Shown piece by piece: positions 5,599 to 13,162 of a stretch of DNA of 15,590 nucleotides. This DNA is from CAYZYO01 sp964482585 (GTDB lineage: Bacteria; Bacillota; Syntrophomonadia; Syntrophomonadales; Syntrophomonadaceae), in assembly GCA_964482585.1 (NCBI GenBank), contig CAYZYO010000055.1:1-15590 (forward strand). Reading direction: 5' to 3'. Below the pieces are notes generated by a model. The model worked only from the letters and a program-made list of their open reading frames with translations. It was not told where the DNA came from and searched no databases. Position numbers and translations under genes: made by a program. Position 1 is the first letter of the stretch. Each line of letters begins with the position of its first letter.

Positions 5599-7842
5599 TT
5601 ACATTCGCTTATAGAAAGTTCGCATTATAATTTCTTCCTGTTGTTCGCGATTAAGCTTGATAAAATGTACCGCATACCCTGATATTCTTATGGTAAGATC
5701 AGGATATTTTTCCGGGTGCTCCATAGCTTCTTTCAGGGTTTCGACATTGACTACATTTACATTTATATGATGGGCATCCTGTACAAAATAACCTTCCAGG
5801 AGTGCCAGGAGGTTATCTATCTTTTCTTTATCTGTCTTTCCTAATGCTGAAGGAACGGTGGAAAATGTGAATGATATCCCGTCCCGGGCATAGGCATATG
5901 GAAGTTTGGCTATAGAGTTACAAGCTGCTATTGCCCCTTTTTCTTCTCGTCCGTGTAGAGGATTTGCTCCTGGAGCTAACGGATAACCTTTTTGGCGACC
6001 ATCTGGAGTAGTTCCGGTATGTTTACCATACATGACATTGGAAGTAATTGTTAAAATAGAAAGTGTATGTTCTGCGTTTTTATATGTGGGATGCCTTTTT
6101 AGTTCATTGGTAAAATTCTTTATTAATTCAGCTGCAATAGAGTCAACCCGGTCATCATCGTTTCCAAATTTAGGAAAATCCCCCTCGATTTCGAAATCAA
6201 TTATTATTCCCCGCTCATCCCTGATGGGTTTAACCCGGGCATATTTAATTGCACTTAGAGAATCTGCCACAACTGATAGTCCGGCTATACCAAAAGCCAT
6301 ATAATAATGAATCCGGGTATCGTGCAAAGCCATTTGGACACTTTCATATGCATATTTGTCATGCATAAAATGGATAACATTCATAGTGTTTACGTAGAGT
6401 TTGGCCAGCCATTTTATCTGTATTCTAAAGTTTCTTAATACCTCATCAAACTCCAAGTACCCGGATTCTGTCTCATAATGGGGTATTTCAACCCCTACTA
6501 ATTTGCCAGTAATTTCGTCTCTACCACCATTAAGAGCATATAAAAGAAGTTTAGCTAAATTGCACCGGGCACCAAAAAACTGGGTTTCCTTCCCTAATTG
6601 CATAGCTGATACACAACAGGCAATCCCGTAATCATCACTGTAAAAATGACGCATAAGATCATCATTTTCATACTGCAAAGCACATGTTTTAATTGAAAGC
6701 CAGGCACAAAACTCCAGGAAATTTCGCGGCAGATTCTTAGACCATAAAACAGTCATATTAGGTTCAGGAGAAGGACCGAGATTATTGAGAGTATTGAGCA
6801 TCCGGTAACTGTTTTTAGTTACTAGATGGCGTCCATCTACCCCGGTTCCACCAATACCTTCGGTAACCCAGTTGGGATCCCCAGCAAAGATTTCATTGTA
6901 TTCCGGCGTTCTCAGGTGTCTGACCAGACGCAGTTTAATAACCAGTTGATCTATTAATTCTTGTGCATCATTTTCTGATATTATGCCCAGCCCTAAGTCT
7001 CTCTCAATATAAATATCAAGAAATGTAGATATCCTTCCCAGGCTCATAGCTGCTCCATTCTGTTCCTTAACTGCAGCCAGATAAGCGAAATAGAGCCATT
7101 GGACTGCTTCCCGGGAGTTGTCGGCCGGCAGAGAAATGTCAAATCCATAGTCAACAGCCATTTTTTTCATAGCTTCAAGAGATTCTATCTGATTGTGTAT
7201 TTCTTCCCGCAGTCTTACAGATTCATTGGTCATATCCTTAGAGAGCAGACTCCGGTCATGTTTCTTGGATTCTATCAAGCGATCTACTCCATAAAGGGGA
7301 ACCCTTCTAGAATCACCAATTATTCTGCCTCTGCCATAGGAATCAGGTAATCCGGTAATAATTCCAACTCTGCGGGCCAGGCGCATCTCAGGAGTATATA
7401 CTGAAAACACCCCATCATTATGAGTGCGACGATGGGCAGTAAAGAATTCAACCAGTTTAGCATCAGGTTCATAGCCGTAAGCACGCGAGGCCTTAACACT
7501 GGTTTTTAGTCCGCCGTACACATTTATTGCCCTTTTTAAGGGGCTATCAGTTTGTAAGCCTACTATTATTTCCAGATCCTTGTCTATATATCCTGGAGGA
7601 TGGCTGTTTATTCCTATAGGTGTTTGTGCATCTACGGCCAATACTCCGCCTTTCTGTAATTCTTTTCTGAGTAATTGCTGGCACTTATTCCATAGTTTGC
7701 TGGTAACAGCAGATGGGCCTACCAGAAAACTGTCATCACTATCATAGGGGGTATAGTTTTTTTGAATAAAATCACGAACATCGATATCATATATCCATCT
7801 ACCCGGTTTAAAACCTTTCCATTGATTCAATATTGATTCCAC
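5599..7842 (-). CDS. pflB: Pyruvate formate-lyase (formate C-acetyltransferase)
   Basis: This cytoplasmic glycyl-radical enzyme of 747 residues converts pyruvate and CoA to acetyl-CoA and formate. The start VRDFIQKNYTPYDSDDSFL, the block TPEMR..RRVGIITGLPD, and YGRGRIIGD are typical of true PFLs. The active-site pair is C409-C410 (IACCVSAM, then FFGARCNLAKLLLYALNGG). The glycyl-radical loop RISGYAVHF puts the radical on G722, 25 residues from the end as in E. coli PflB. All catalytic residues are present, so I prefer PFL over diol dehydratase or choline lyase relatives. The GTG at 7842 has no spaced ribosome binding site. AAGGTGG (7845-7839) lies 8 bases before a TTG at 7830, so the true start may be four codons later. 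The activase gene follows downstream. Confidence 0.96.
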   Translation of the reverse strand: MESILNQWKGFKPGRWIYDIDVRDFIQKNYTPYDSDDSFLVGPSAVTSKLWNKCQQLLRKELQKGGVLAVDAQTPIGINSHPPGYIDKDLEIIVGLQTDSPLKRAINVYGGLKTSVKASRAYGYEPDAKLVEFFTAHRRTHNDGVFSVYTPEMRLARRVGIITGLPDSYGRGRIIGDSRRVPLYGVDRLIESKKHDRSLLSKDMTNESVRLREEIHNQIESLEAMKKMAVDYGFDISLPADNSREAVQWLYFAYLAAVKEQNGAAMSLGRISTFLDIYIERDLGLGIISENDAQELIDQLVIKLRLVRHLRTPEYNEIFAGDPNWVTEGIGGTGVDGRHLVTKNSYRMLNTLNNLGPSPEPNMTVLWSKNLPRNFLEFCAWLSIKTCALQYENDDLMRHFYSDDYGIACCVSAMQLGKETQFFGARCNLAKLLLYALNGGRDEITGKLVGVEIPHYETESGYLEFDEVLRNFRIQIKWLAKLYVNTMNVIHFMHDKYAYESVQMALHDTRIHYYMAFGIAGLSVVADSLSAIKYARVKPIRDERGIIIDFEIEGDFPKFGNDDDRVDSIAAELIKNFTNELKRHPTYKNAEHTLSILTITSNVMYGKHTGTTPDGRQKGYPLAPGANPLHGREEKGAIAACNSIAKLPYAYARDGISFTFSTVPSALGKTDKEKIDNLLALLEGYFVQDAHHINVNVVNVETLKEAMEHPEKYPDLTIRISGYAVHFIKLNREQQEEIIMRTFYKRM

Positions 7843-7871
7843 CTTACTTGATATTTTGATACATTTATTAT

Positions 7872-7900
7872 TTGATAATTGGGCAGATTTAATCAGTTAA
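7872..7900 (-). promoter_or_regulatory. Candidate pflB promoter
   Basis: On the - strand TTAACT (7900-7895) and TATCAA (7877-7872) are spaced by 17 bases about 30 bases upstream of the pflB start. Both boxes are imperfect and the area is very AT-rich, so chance is possible. The dyad ATCA-N6-TGAT (7892-7905) overlaps the -35. Confidence 0.25.
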
Positions 7901-8007
7901 TTGATAGATTTATTTTAATTATTTTTAAAATGTTATATTCTCGGATTGATTCCATATAAAGGGTAGGGGGGTTACTATAATATACTGTTGAAATTACTAA
8001 AGTCTTT

Positions 8008-8075
8008 ATGCGGGAACAAAAGTTTATAGTTTTCTAATGGAATCAAGTATGATCTATGCGATATTTTTAAGGTGA
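8008..8075 (+). CDS. Two overlapping short leader ORFs upstream of the ABC-F gene
   Basis: ATG 8008 to TAA 8035-8037 encodes MREQKFIVF. Its stop overlaps the next start in the arrangement TAATG, and ATG 8037 to TGA 8073-8075 encodes MESSMIYAIFLR. The pair sits 24 bases before a terminator-like structure in the leader of an ABC-F gene, where translation-dependent attenuation is known for some antibiotic-responsive ABC-F genes. Neither ORF has a strong Shine-Dalgarno, so both could be chance. Upstream, a TATAAT at about 7975 has no good -35 at standard spacing. Confidence 0.3.
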
Positions 8076-8098
8076 TAGATATAAATTCTATTCTAAAA

Positions 8099-8146
8099 CG
8101 GTTTATAGACTACAGAAGAGTGTCTGTAGCAAAAACCGGCTTTTTT
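8099..8146 (+). terminator. Intrinsic terminator / attenuator in the leader of the ABC-F gene
   Basis: CGGTTT (8099-8104) pairs with AAACCG (8133-8138), enclosing the perfect stem CTACAGA (8110-8116) / TCTGTAG (8123-8129). After GC the stem is followed by six T (8141-8146). It lies 45 bases before the ABC-F start on the same strand, with no upstream + strand gene to terminate since pflB diverges. An attenuator in the ABC-F leader is therefore the natural reading. A competing pairing of TCTAT (8087-8091) with ATAGA (8105-8109) would enclose the left arm and could act as an antiterminator. Confidence 0.55.
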
Positions 8147-8190
8147 CTATATCGAATTTTATATGCTACACTTATTTATGGTGATTATTA

Positions 8191-10089
8191 ATGATATTAT
8201 TTCAAGCTAAGGGTATTAGTAAAGAATTTGGCGACAAAAAAGTTTTAAAGTCTATAAGTTTCAATTTAAAAACAAAGGAAATAATAGGGTTAATTGGGGT
8301 AAATGGATCGGGGAAAACTACCCTATTAAAGTGCTTGACCGGGCAGATGTCTTCTGATAGTGGTGAAATATACTGGTCAGATATACTTTCTATTGGTTAT
8401 CTGGAGCAGCTCTCTGAACCAGCAGAAGATATCACTGCCTGGGATTTAATAATGAACAGTTTTTCTGAATTAATAGATAAAAGAAGGAAACTTAGTGAAC
8501 TTGAAAAAGCGATGGCCAATGGAGAGTCAAACCTTAATAAGCTGATGGAAAGGTATGCTCGATTAACCGAAGAATATGAAAAAGCCAATGGCTATACTTG
8601 TGAAAATACTGCCAGACGTATTCTGGTAGGGCTGGGTTTTACGGCTGAACAGTTTACCCAAAACCTGAAGCAGTTTAGTGGTGGGGAAAAGACTTGTCTT
8701 AACCTGGGGCGAATACTTGCAGCTGCGCCAGATGTTTTATTTCTGGATGAACCGACCAACCATCTGGATATGGATGCAGTAGAGTGGTTGGAAGAGTATT
8801 TGGGTAACTATCAAGGAGCGGTATTAGTGGTCTCCCACGACCGAATGTTTTTAGAACGTATTGCTACCCGGATAATAGAATTAAAAAATGGCCAGGTAAT
8901 GTCGTATTCCGGGGGCTATGTTAGCTACTTAAAGCAAAAAGCACTTAACGAAAAGGCACTGCATAGGGCTTATGAAAAACAGCAGGAATATATACAAAAA
9001 ACTGATGAATATATCAGGAGATTTAAAGCCGGGATAAAGTCAAAACAGGCCAGGGGGAGAGAATTACAGCTAAAGAGGTTGGAGAAAATCAATAAGCCGG
9101 TTATTGAGAAAAATGTAGGTGTATGGAATTTTCCTATGCATTCGGCCAGTGGGCAGGATGTATTGAGAATAAAAAATCTTTGTAAATCATTTAATAACCA
9201 TTTAGTTTTAGAGGGAATTGAACTTTCACTGCAAAAGGGTGATAAGGTTGCCTTGATTGGACCTAATGGAAGTGGCAAGAGTACCTTGTTAAAGATAATC
9301 AATGGTTTAGTTGAGGCCGACCGGGGAGAAATAGCAATTGGCCAGAGGGTAAAAATAGGTTACTTGTCCCAGGAATATGAAGATTTAAACCCTGAAAATA
9401 CTGTGATCAAGGAGCTGATCGATCATTTTGACATTGATATTCCAGAGGCACGAAATTTGCTGGGAAGGATGTTATTTACCGGTGACGATGTTTTTAAACC
9501 TGTTTTCCAACTGAGTGGAGGCGAGAAAGGAAGGCTCTCTTTATTAAAACTAATTTTAACGGGGGCTAATTTTTTAATGCTTGATGAACCTACCAACCAT
9601 CTTGATATTGAAAGCAGGCAAACAGTAGAAAATATTTTATGTGCATTTCCGGGGACTATCATGATGGTATCCCACGACAGATATTTTATTGACCGGGTCG
9701 CTAAACGGGTTGTGGCTATAGAAAATAAAAAACTCGAGTATTACTGGGGAAACTATAGTTATTATCGCGAAAAATTCCGGGAAAAAGAAGAAAGAAAAGA
9801 GCAGGAGCAACGTCTATCTCAAAGAAAAAGCAAGTCCTGGAGCTATTATAATTCTGAAGAAAAAGAAAGGCAGAGGCTCCATCGCAGGCTGAAAAAACAG
9901 CTGGAGAACATTGAGCTGCAGATTAGTAGTCTGGAGGATAAAAAAAGACAGTTAGAGACTTACCTATCTGATCCAGAAACGTATCATAATGCAGAAAAAT
10001 CTCGTTTTTATACCCGGGAATACAAAGAGACTGAAGAGATGTTAACAGACGCCTATGAAAGCTGGGTAAATATAAGTGAACAATTATAA
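8191..10089 (+). CDS. ABC-F family ATPase (ribosome-associated, Uup/YdiF-like)
   Basis: This 632-residue protein has two ABC ATPase cassettes and no membrane domain. Cassette 1 has Walker A GVNGSGKTT (36-44), signature FSGGEK (162-167), Walker B LFLDEPTNHLD (from 183) and H-loop VVSHDR (213-218). Cassette 2 has GPNGSGKST (357-365), LSGGEKGR (441-448), LMLDEPTNHLD (from 462) and MVSHDR (492-497). The charged helical linker between them (about 235-315) is where ABC-F proteins contact the ribosomal P-tRNA. The last ~90 residues form a Lys/Glu/Arg-rich coiled coil as in Uup/YdiF. ABC-F proteins act on stalled ribosomes or protect them from antibiotics; which applies here cannot be told, though the attenuated leader favours regulation by ribosome stalling. 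GGTGA lies about 6 bases before the ATG. The next gene starts 108 bases on, with no clear terminator between. Confidence 0.9.
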   Translation: MILFQAKGISKEFGDKKVLKSISFNLKTKEIIGLIGVNGSGKTTLLKCLTGQMSSDSGEIYWSDILSIGYLEQLSEPAEDITAWDLIMNSFSELIDKRRKLSELEKAMANGESNLNKLMERYARLTEEYEKANGYTCENTARRILVGLGFTAEQFTQNLKQFSGGEKTCLNLGRILAAAPDVLFLDEPTNHLDMDAVEWLEEYLGNYQGAVLVVSHDRMFLERIATRIIELKNGQVMSYSGGYVSYLKQKALNEKALHRAYEKQQEYIQKTDEYIRRFKAGIKSKQARGRELQLKRLEKINKPVIEKNVGVWNFPMHSASGQDVLRIKNLCKSFNNHLVLEGIELSLQKGDKVALIGPNGSGKSTLLKIINGLVEADRGEIAIGQRVKIGYLSQEYEDLNPENTVIKELIDHFDIDIPEARNLLGRMLFTGDDVFKPVFQLSGGEKGRLSLLKLILTGANFLMLDEPTNHLDIESRQTVENILCAFPGTIMMVSHDRYFIDRVAKRVVAIENKKLEYYWGNYSYYREKFREKEERKEQEQRLSQRKSKSWSYYNSEEKERQRLHRRLKKQLENIELQISSLEDKKRQLETYLSDPETYHNAEKSRFYTREYKETEEMLTDAYESWVNISEQL

Positions 10090-10197
10090 AAATATATATG
10101 TCAGAGAAATTATTGCAATTTGATTAAGGTAATTGAAAGGTGATATTCTTGTTTTAAGCAGTTATTGTAAGACTATGATAAAAGGGAGGGTAAAATA

Positions 10198-11370
10198 GTG
10201 AGTTTGCGAAATAAAGCGGTTATTACAGGGATAAGTGAATTGAAACCCTATAAGGACGATAATGGAAGAACCACTTTAGATTTACTGGCTGAAGCTGCGG
10301 TTTTGGCGGTAAATGATGCCGGATTAAAAAAGGAAGATATTGATGGTCTTTTGGTAACCCCTCCAAGTGAAGACAGTTATTTTATGTGGCCTTCACAGGT
10401 AGCTGAATATCTACAAATATTTCCTTCATACTTGAACATGATTGAATTGGGTGGGGCTAGTGCCGCAGGAGCAATATTCAGGGCTGCAGCTATGGTATCG
10501 CTGGGAATTTGCAGGAATTGTTTATGTTTAAGCGGGGGGATATGGGATAGTCAGGTATTTAACTCAAGGGAAGGGAAGATGGCGGTTATGTCTCGGGCTG
10601 AAATTGATTATGAACTTCCCTATGGCCCTATGGGATTTAACTCGGGATATGCTCTAATAGCCCGCAGGCATATGTATGAATATGGGACTACTCCTGAGCA
10701 GATGGCTAAAATTGCTGTTGATCAAAGAAAAAACGCTCTTGCTAACCCTGATGCCCTTTTTAATAAAAAAACTATTAGCATAGAGGATGTTTTAGCATCT
10801 CCTGTAATTGTTGATCCAATCCACCTCTTAGAGATTGTTCGGCCATGTAATGGTGCAGCTGCCGTTATTGTAAGTGGAATTGATAGTGCCCAAGATAGGC
10901 CGCACTATCCAGTAAATATAATGGGGATGGGTGAAGCCTATACCCATAATTCAATAGTATATTCTCCCAGCTTCACGGAAAGTCCCATAAAAGCAGCAGC
11001 AGCCAAAGCATTTAGAATGGCACAGGTTAAGCCTGAGGATATAAATATGGTTTCACTTTACGATTGCTATACTATTACGGTTTTAATAAGCCTGGAGGAT
11101 GCTGGATTCTGTCCCAAGGGTGAGGGCGGGAATTTTGTCTTAAGTACCGACTTAACCTATGAAGGAGATCTTCCCTGCAATACCCATGGAGGACAGCTTT
11201 CCTTTGGGCAGCCATCATTTGCCGGAGGGATGTCTCACATTATTGAGGCTGTGAGGCAACTGCGTGGTGAGGCAGGAAAAAGGCAGATAAAAAATAACCA
11301 TCTTGCCTTTGTTAATGGTAATGGAGGGGTTTTAAGTACCCAGTGCAGCCTAATTTTAGGGAGGTTATAA
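10198..11370 (+). CDS. Thiolase-fold protein of the SCP2/Ltp2-like group, lacking canonical catalytic Cys and His
   Basis: The 390-residue product has the thiolase fold: DLLAEAAVLAVNDAGL at the N-terminus, SLYDCYTITVLISLEDAGFC (from ~286), then NTHGGQLSFGQPSFAGGM (328-345) with HIIEAVRQLRGEA. Several catalytic positions of ordinary thiolases differ. The nucleophilic-Cys region reads GGASAAG (85-91) with no Cys, the GHP histidine motif reads GQP (337-339), and the C-terminal CxG motif reads NGNGG (373-377). These changes fit the SCP2-thiolase-like proteins that pair with a DUF35 partner, some of which (Ltp2 with ChsH2) are retro-aldolases on acyl-CoA. The DUF35 gene indeed follows after one base. 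It probably acts on a CoA-bound substrate, but the reaction is unknown. The start is GTG with GGGAGG upstream. Confidence 0.82.
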   Translation: MSLRNKAVITGISELKPYKDDNGRTTLDLLAEAAVLAVNDAGLKKEDIDGLLVTPPSEDSYFMWPSQVAEYLQIFPSYLNMIELGGASAAGAIFRAAAMVSLGICRNCLCLSGGIWDSQVFNSREGKMAVMSRAEIDYELPYGPMGFNSGYALIARRHMYEYGTTPEQMAKIAVDQRKNALANPDALFNKKTISIEDVLASPVIVDPIHLLEIVRPCNGAAAVIVSGIDSAQDRPHYPVNIMGMGEAYTHNSIVYSPSFTESPIKAAAAKAFRMAQVKPEDINMVSLYDCYTITVLISLEDAGFCPKGEGGNFVLSTDLTYEGDLPCNTHGGQLSFGQPSFAGGMSHIIEAVRQLRGEAGKRQIKNNHLAFVNGNGGVLSTQCSLILGRL

Positions 11371-11371
11371 T

Positions 11372-11749
11372 ATGATAAGAGATAGAGATACCTACTGGAC
11401 TAAGCTCTCCCAGGAAGGTTTATGTTTACAGTATTGTCATGACTGCCATAGATATATTTTTTATCCTCGTAGCCTTTGCCCGCATTGTTGGGGTTCTAAC
11501 CTGGAATGGGAGAGATTATCAGGCAAAGGCAAGGTATTTACTTATACTATTGTTAATATAAGCGCTTTACCGGAATTTAATGAAAAAACACCTTACGTTT
11601 TTGCTATTATTGAACTGGATGAGGGAGTAAAGATACCAGCTAACCTGCTAAACTGTCCGGTGGAAGAAGTTAGAGTCAACATGCCGGTACAAATGACCTT
11701 AATAGAAGCCGAAGGACAGAAACTGCCTGTTTTTACACCTCTAAATTAA
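11372..11749 (+). CDS. DUF35 zinc-ribbon / OB-fold protein, partner of the thiolase-like protein
   Basis: The product has 125 residues. An N-terminal rubredoxin-like zinc ribbon carries C22-x2-C25 and C36-x2-C39 (CHDCHRYIFYPRSLCPHC). An OB-fold follows (GKGKVFTYTIVNI, PYVFAIIELDEGVKI, MPVQMTL). DUF35 proteins are small partners of thiolase-superfamily enzymes: they bridge thiolase and HMG-CoA synthase in archaea and form the ChsH2 part of the Ltp2 aldolase, helping bind the CoA substrate. The gene starts one base after the thiolase-like stop with AGGGAGG 7 bases ahead, so the pair is translationally linked and very likely makes a complex. Confidence 0.88.
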   Translation: MIRDRDTYWTKLSQEGLCLQYCHDCHRYIFYPRSLCPHCWGSNLEWERLSGKGKVFTYTIVNISALPEFNEKTPYVFAIIELDEGVKIPANLLNCPVEEVRVNMPVQMTLIEAEGQKLPVFTPLN

Positions 11750-11775
11750 ATAATTATTATAGGGAGAAGTATTAC

Positions 11776-12876
11776 TTGAATCAACAGAGTTCTATAAAAG
11801 CGATATTAGTTGCCCTAAAGCCTAAAAGAAGTAATTTTAGTTTTGAGTCTTCGTTAAACGAAATGAAGAGTCTGGCTGAAACAGCCGGGGTTGAAGTAGC
11901 AGCGACCATAATCCAGGTCAGAGATAATCCTCAAGCAGCTACATATATAGGTAGTGGAAAACTGGAGGAATTAAAACATTTAATCTACGAATTGGAACCT
12001 GAAGTCATAATTTTCGATGGAGAACTCTCCCCGGTACAGCTGCGGAATTTAGAACAGGAAGTGCAGATCAATATAGTTGATCGCACTATGTTAATACTGG
12101 ATATCTTCAGCCAGAGGGCTAGGTCACGAGAAGGGAAGCTGCAGGTTGAACTGGCCAGCCTGGAATACCGCCTTCCACGTTTAACCGGTAAAGGTAAAGA
12201 GATGAGCCGAATTGGGGGAGGAATAGGAGCCAGGGGAGCAGGTGAACAAAAACTGGAATTGGACAGGAGGTATATCCGAAAACGTATCCAGGAAATCAAG
12301 AAACAGATGCAAAAGGTTCAAAAGACCCGCGAGCTTCATAAAAAGCGTCGCCGCCGGGCAGGCTTAAAAGTAGTTTCCCTGGTTGGCTATACTAATGCCG
12401 GAAAGTCATCACTATTCAATGCGCTATGTAAAGTTGGGCATACCAGTGGCAGCCAGCAGGCAAAAGCTGATAACAGGCTTTTTCAAACTCTGGATACTAC
12501 TACCAGGAAAATTAAAATAACTCAAGACCAGGAAATACTCATTACTGATACTGTAGGTTTCATTCAGAACCTACCACATAACCTGGTTGCGGCATTTAGA
12601 TCAACTCTTGAGGAAGCGGTGGAAGCGGATATTATATTACATGTGGTAGATATATCTGATCCAGAATATTTAGATAAGATGAAGGTGGCTCAGGGGGTAT
12701 TGGAAGACCTGGGGGCTTCCCACAAAAATATAATAACAATATTCAATAAAGCAGATATTTTAGATAATGAATTTCAAGGGGGAACTAATTATGTATCTGC
12801 CAAAACAGGTGAAGGAATAGATATTATACTGAATAGAGTTGCAGAAATACTTAACAACCCCCTGTTAGCAGAATAA
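11776..12876 (+). CDS. hflX: Ribosome-splitting GTPase HflX
   Basis: The 366-residue GTPase binds the 50S subunit and splits stalled or stressed 70S ribosomes. The N-terminal HflX domain includes ATYIGSGKLEEL, VIIFDGELSPVQLRNLE, and VDRTMLILDIFSQRARSREG followed by QVELASLEYRLPRL. A coiled-coil linker (~160-195) leads to the G domain: G1 GYTNAGKSS (204-212), G3 DTVGFIQNLP (from 258), G4 NKAD (324-327) and G5 SAKTGEG (from 341). It is somewhat shorter than many HflX proteins because it stops soon after G5 and lacks the C-terminal extension. The start is TTG at 11776 with AGGGAGA about 9 bases upstream. It follows DUF35 by 26 bases, probably in one transcript, and a strong terminator follows. 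Confidence 0.95.
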   Translation: MNQQSSIKAILVALKPKRSNFSFESSLNEMKSLAETAGVEVAATIIQVRDNPQAATYIGSGKLEELKHLIYELEPEVIIFDGELSPVQLRNLEQEVQINIVDRTMLILDIFSQRARSREGKLQVELASLEYRLPRLTGKGKEMSRIGGGIGARGAGEQKLELDRRYIRKRIQEIKKQMQKVQKTRELHKKRRRRAGLKVVSLVGYTNAGKSSLFNALCKVGHTSGSQQAKADNRLFQTLDTTTRKIKITQDQEILITDTVGFIQNLPHNLVAAFRSTLEEAVEADIILHVVDISDPEYLDKMKVAQGVLEDLGASHKNIITIFNKADILDNEFQGGTNYVSAKTGEGIDIILNRVAEILNNPLLAE

Positions 12877-12891
12877 TTAGTCTTTGCATTT

Positions 12892-12923
12892 AAGCATGTT
12901 CTTTAAAGAGTATGCTTTTTTTT
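12892..12923 (+). terminator. Intrinsic terminator after hflX
   Basis: AAGCAT (12892-12897) pairs with ATGCTT, with an inner TCTTT/AAAGA stem, and runs directly into eight T (12916-12923). It lies 16 bases after the hflX stop and closes the thiolase-DUF35-hflX run. Confidence 0.85.
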
Positions 12924-12936
12924 CAGAGTTTTGAAT

Positions 12937-13096
12937 GAGGATTTTGCATAATTAATTCTACTGAGAAAAGAAGCATTTATACATTCTATACCTATAGAGG
13001 AGACTTAAGTCTCCCAAAATACCGTATGTGGCTGACCATGTGCCTGTGATACAAGAATTGGTTTTTTTGCAGTGAAATCAATTATGCAAAATCTTC
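12937..13096 (+). repeat. Terminal-inverted-repeat element, copy C (~160 bp), with the best-preserved ends
   Basis: GATTTTGCATAATT (12940-12953) and AATTATGCAAAATC (13080-13093) are perfect 14-bp inverted repeats. The match extends to 17 bp with one mismatch if three outer bases are included on each side. The interior holds a perfect palindrome GGAGACTTAAGTCTCC (12999-13014). From AATTCTAC onward it aligns with copy B but lacks about 85 bases of B's left interior. The right arm GGTTTTTTTGCAGTGAAATC is the same block as in B. It is non-coding, 14 bases beyond the hflX terminator. No obvious target-site duplication was found. Confidence 0.7.
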
Positions 13097-13162
13097 GTAT
13101 AAGAGATAGTAGACAGTGCTAATAAAAGGCTGATAAAATAAATAGGATTATTACCAGATAAT

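Noticed and set aside
7892..7905. FNR-type box upstream of pflB
   Set aside because: The half sites are in the wrong order (ATCA...TGAT instead of TGAT...ATCA) with a 6-base spacer, so it does not fit an FNR site.
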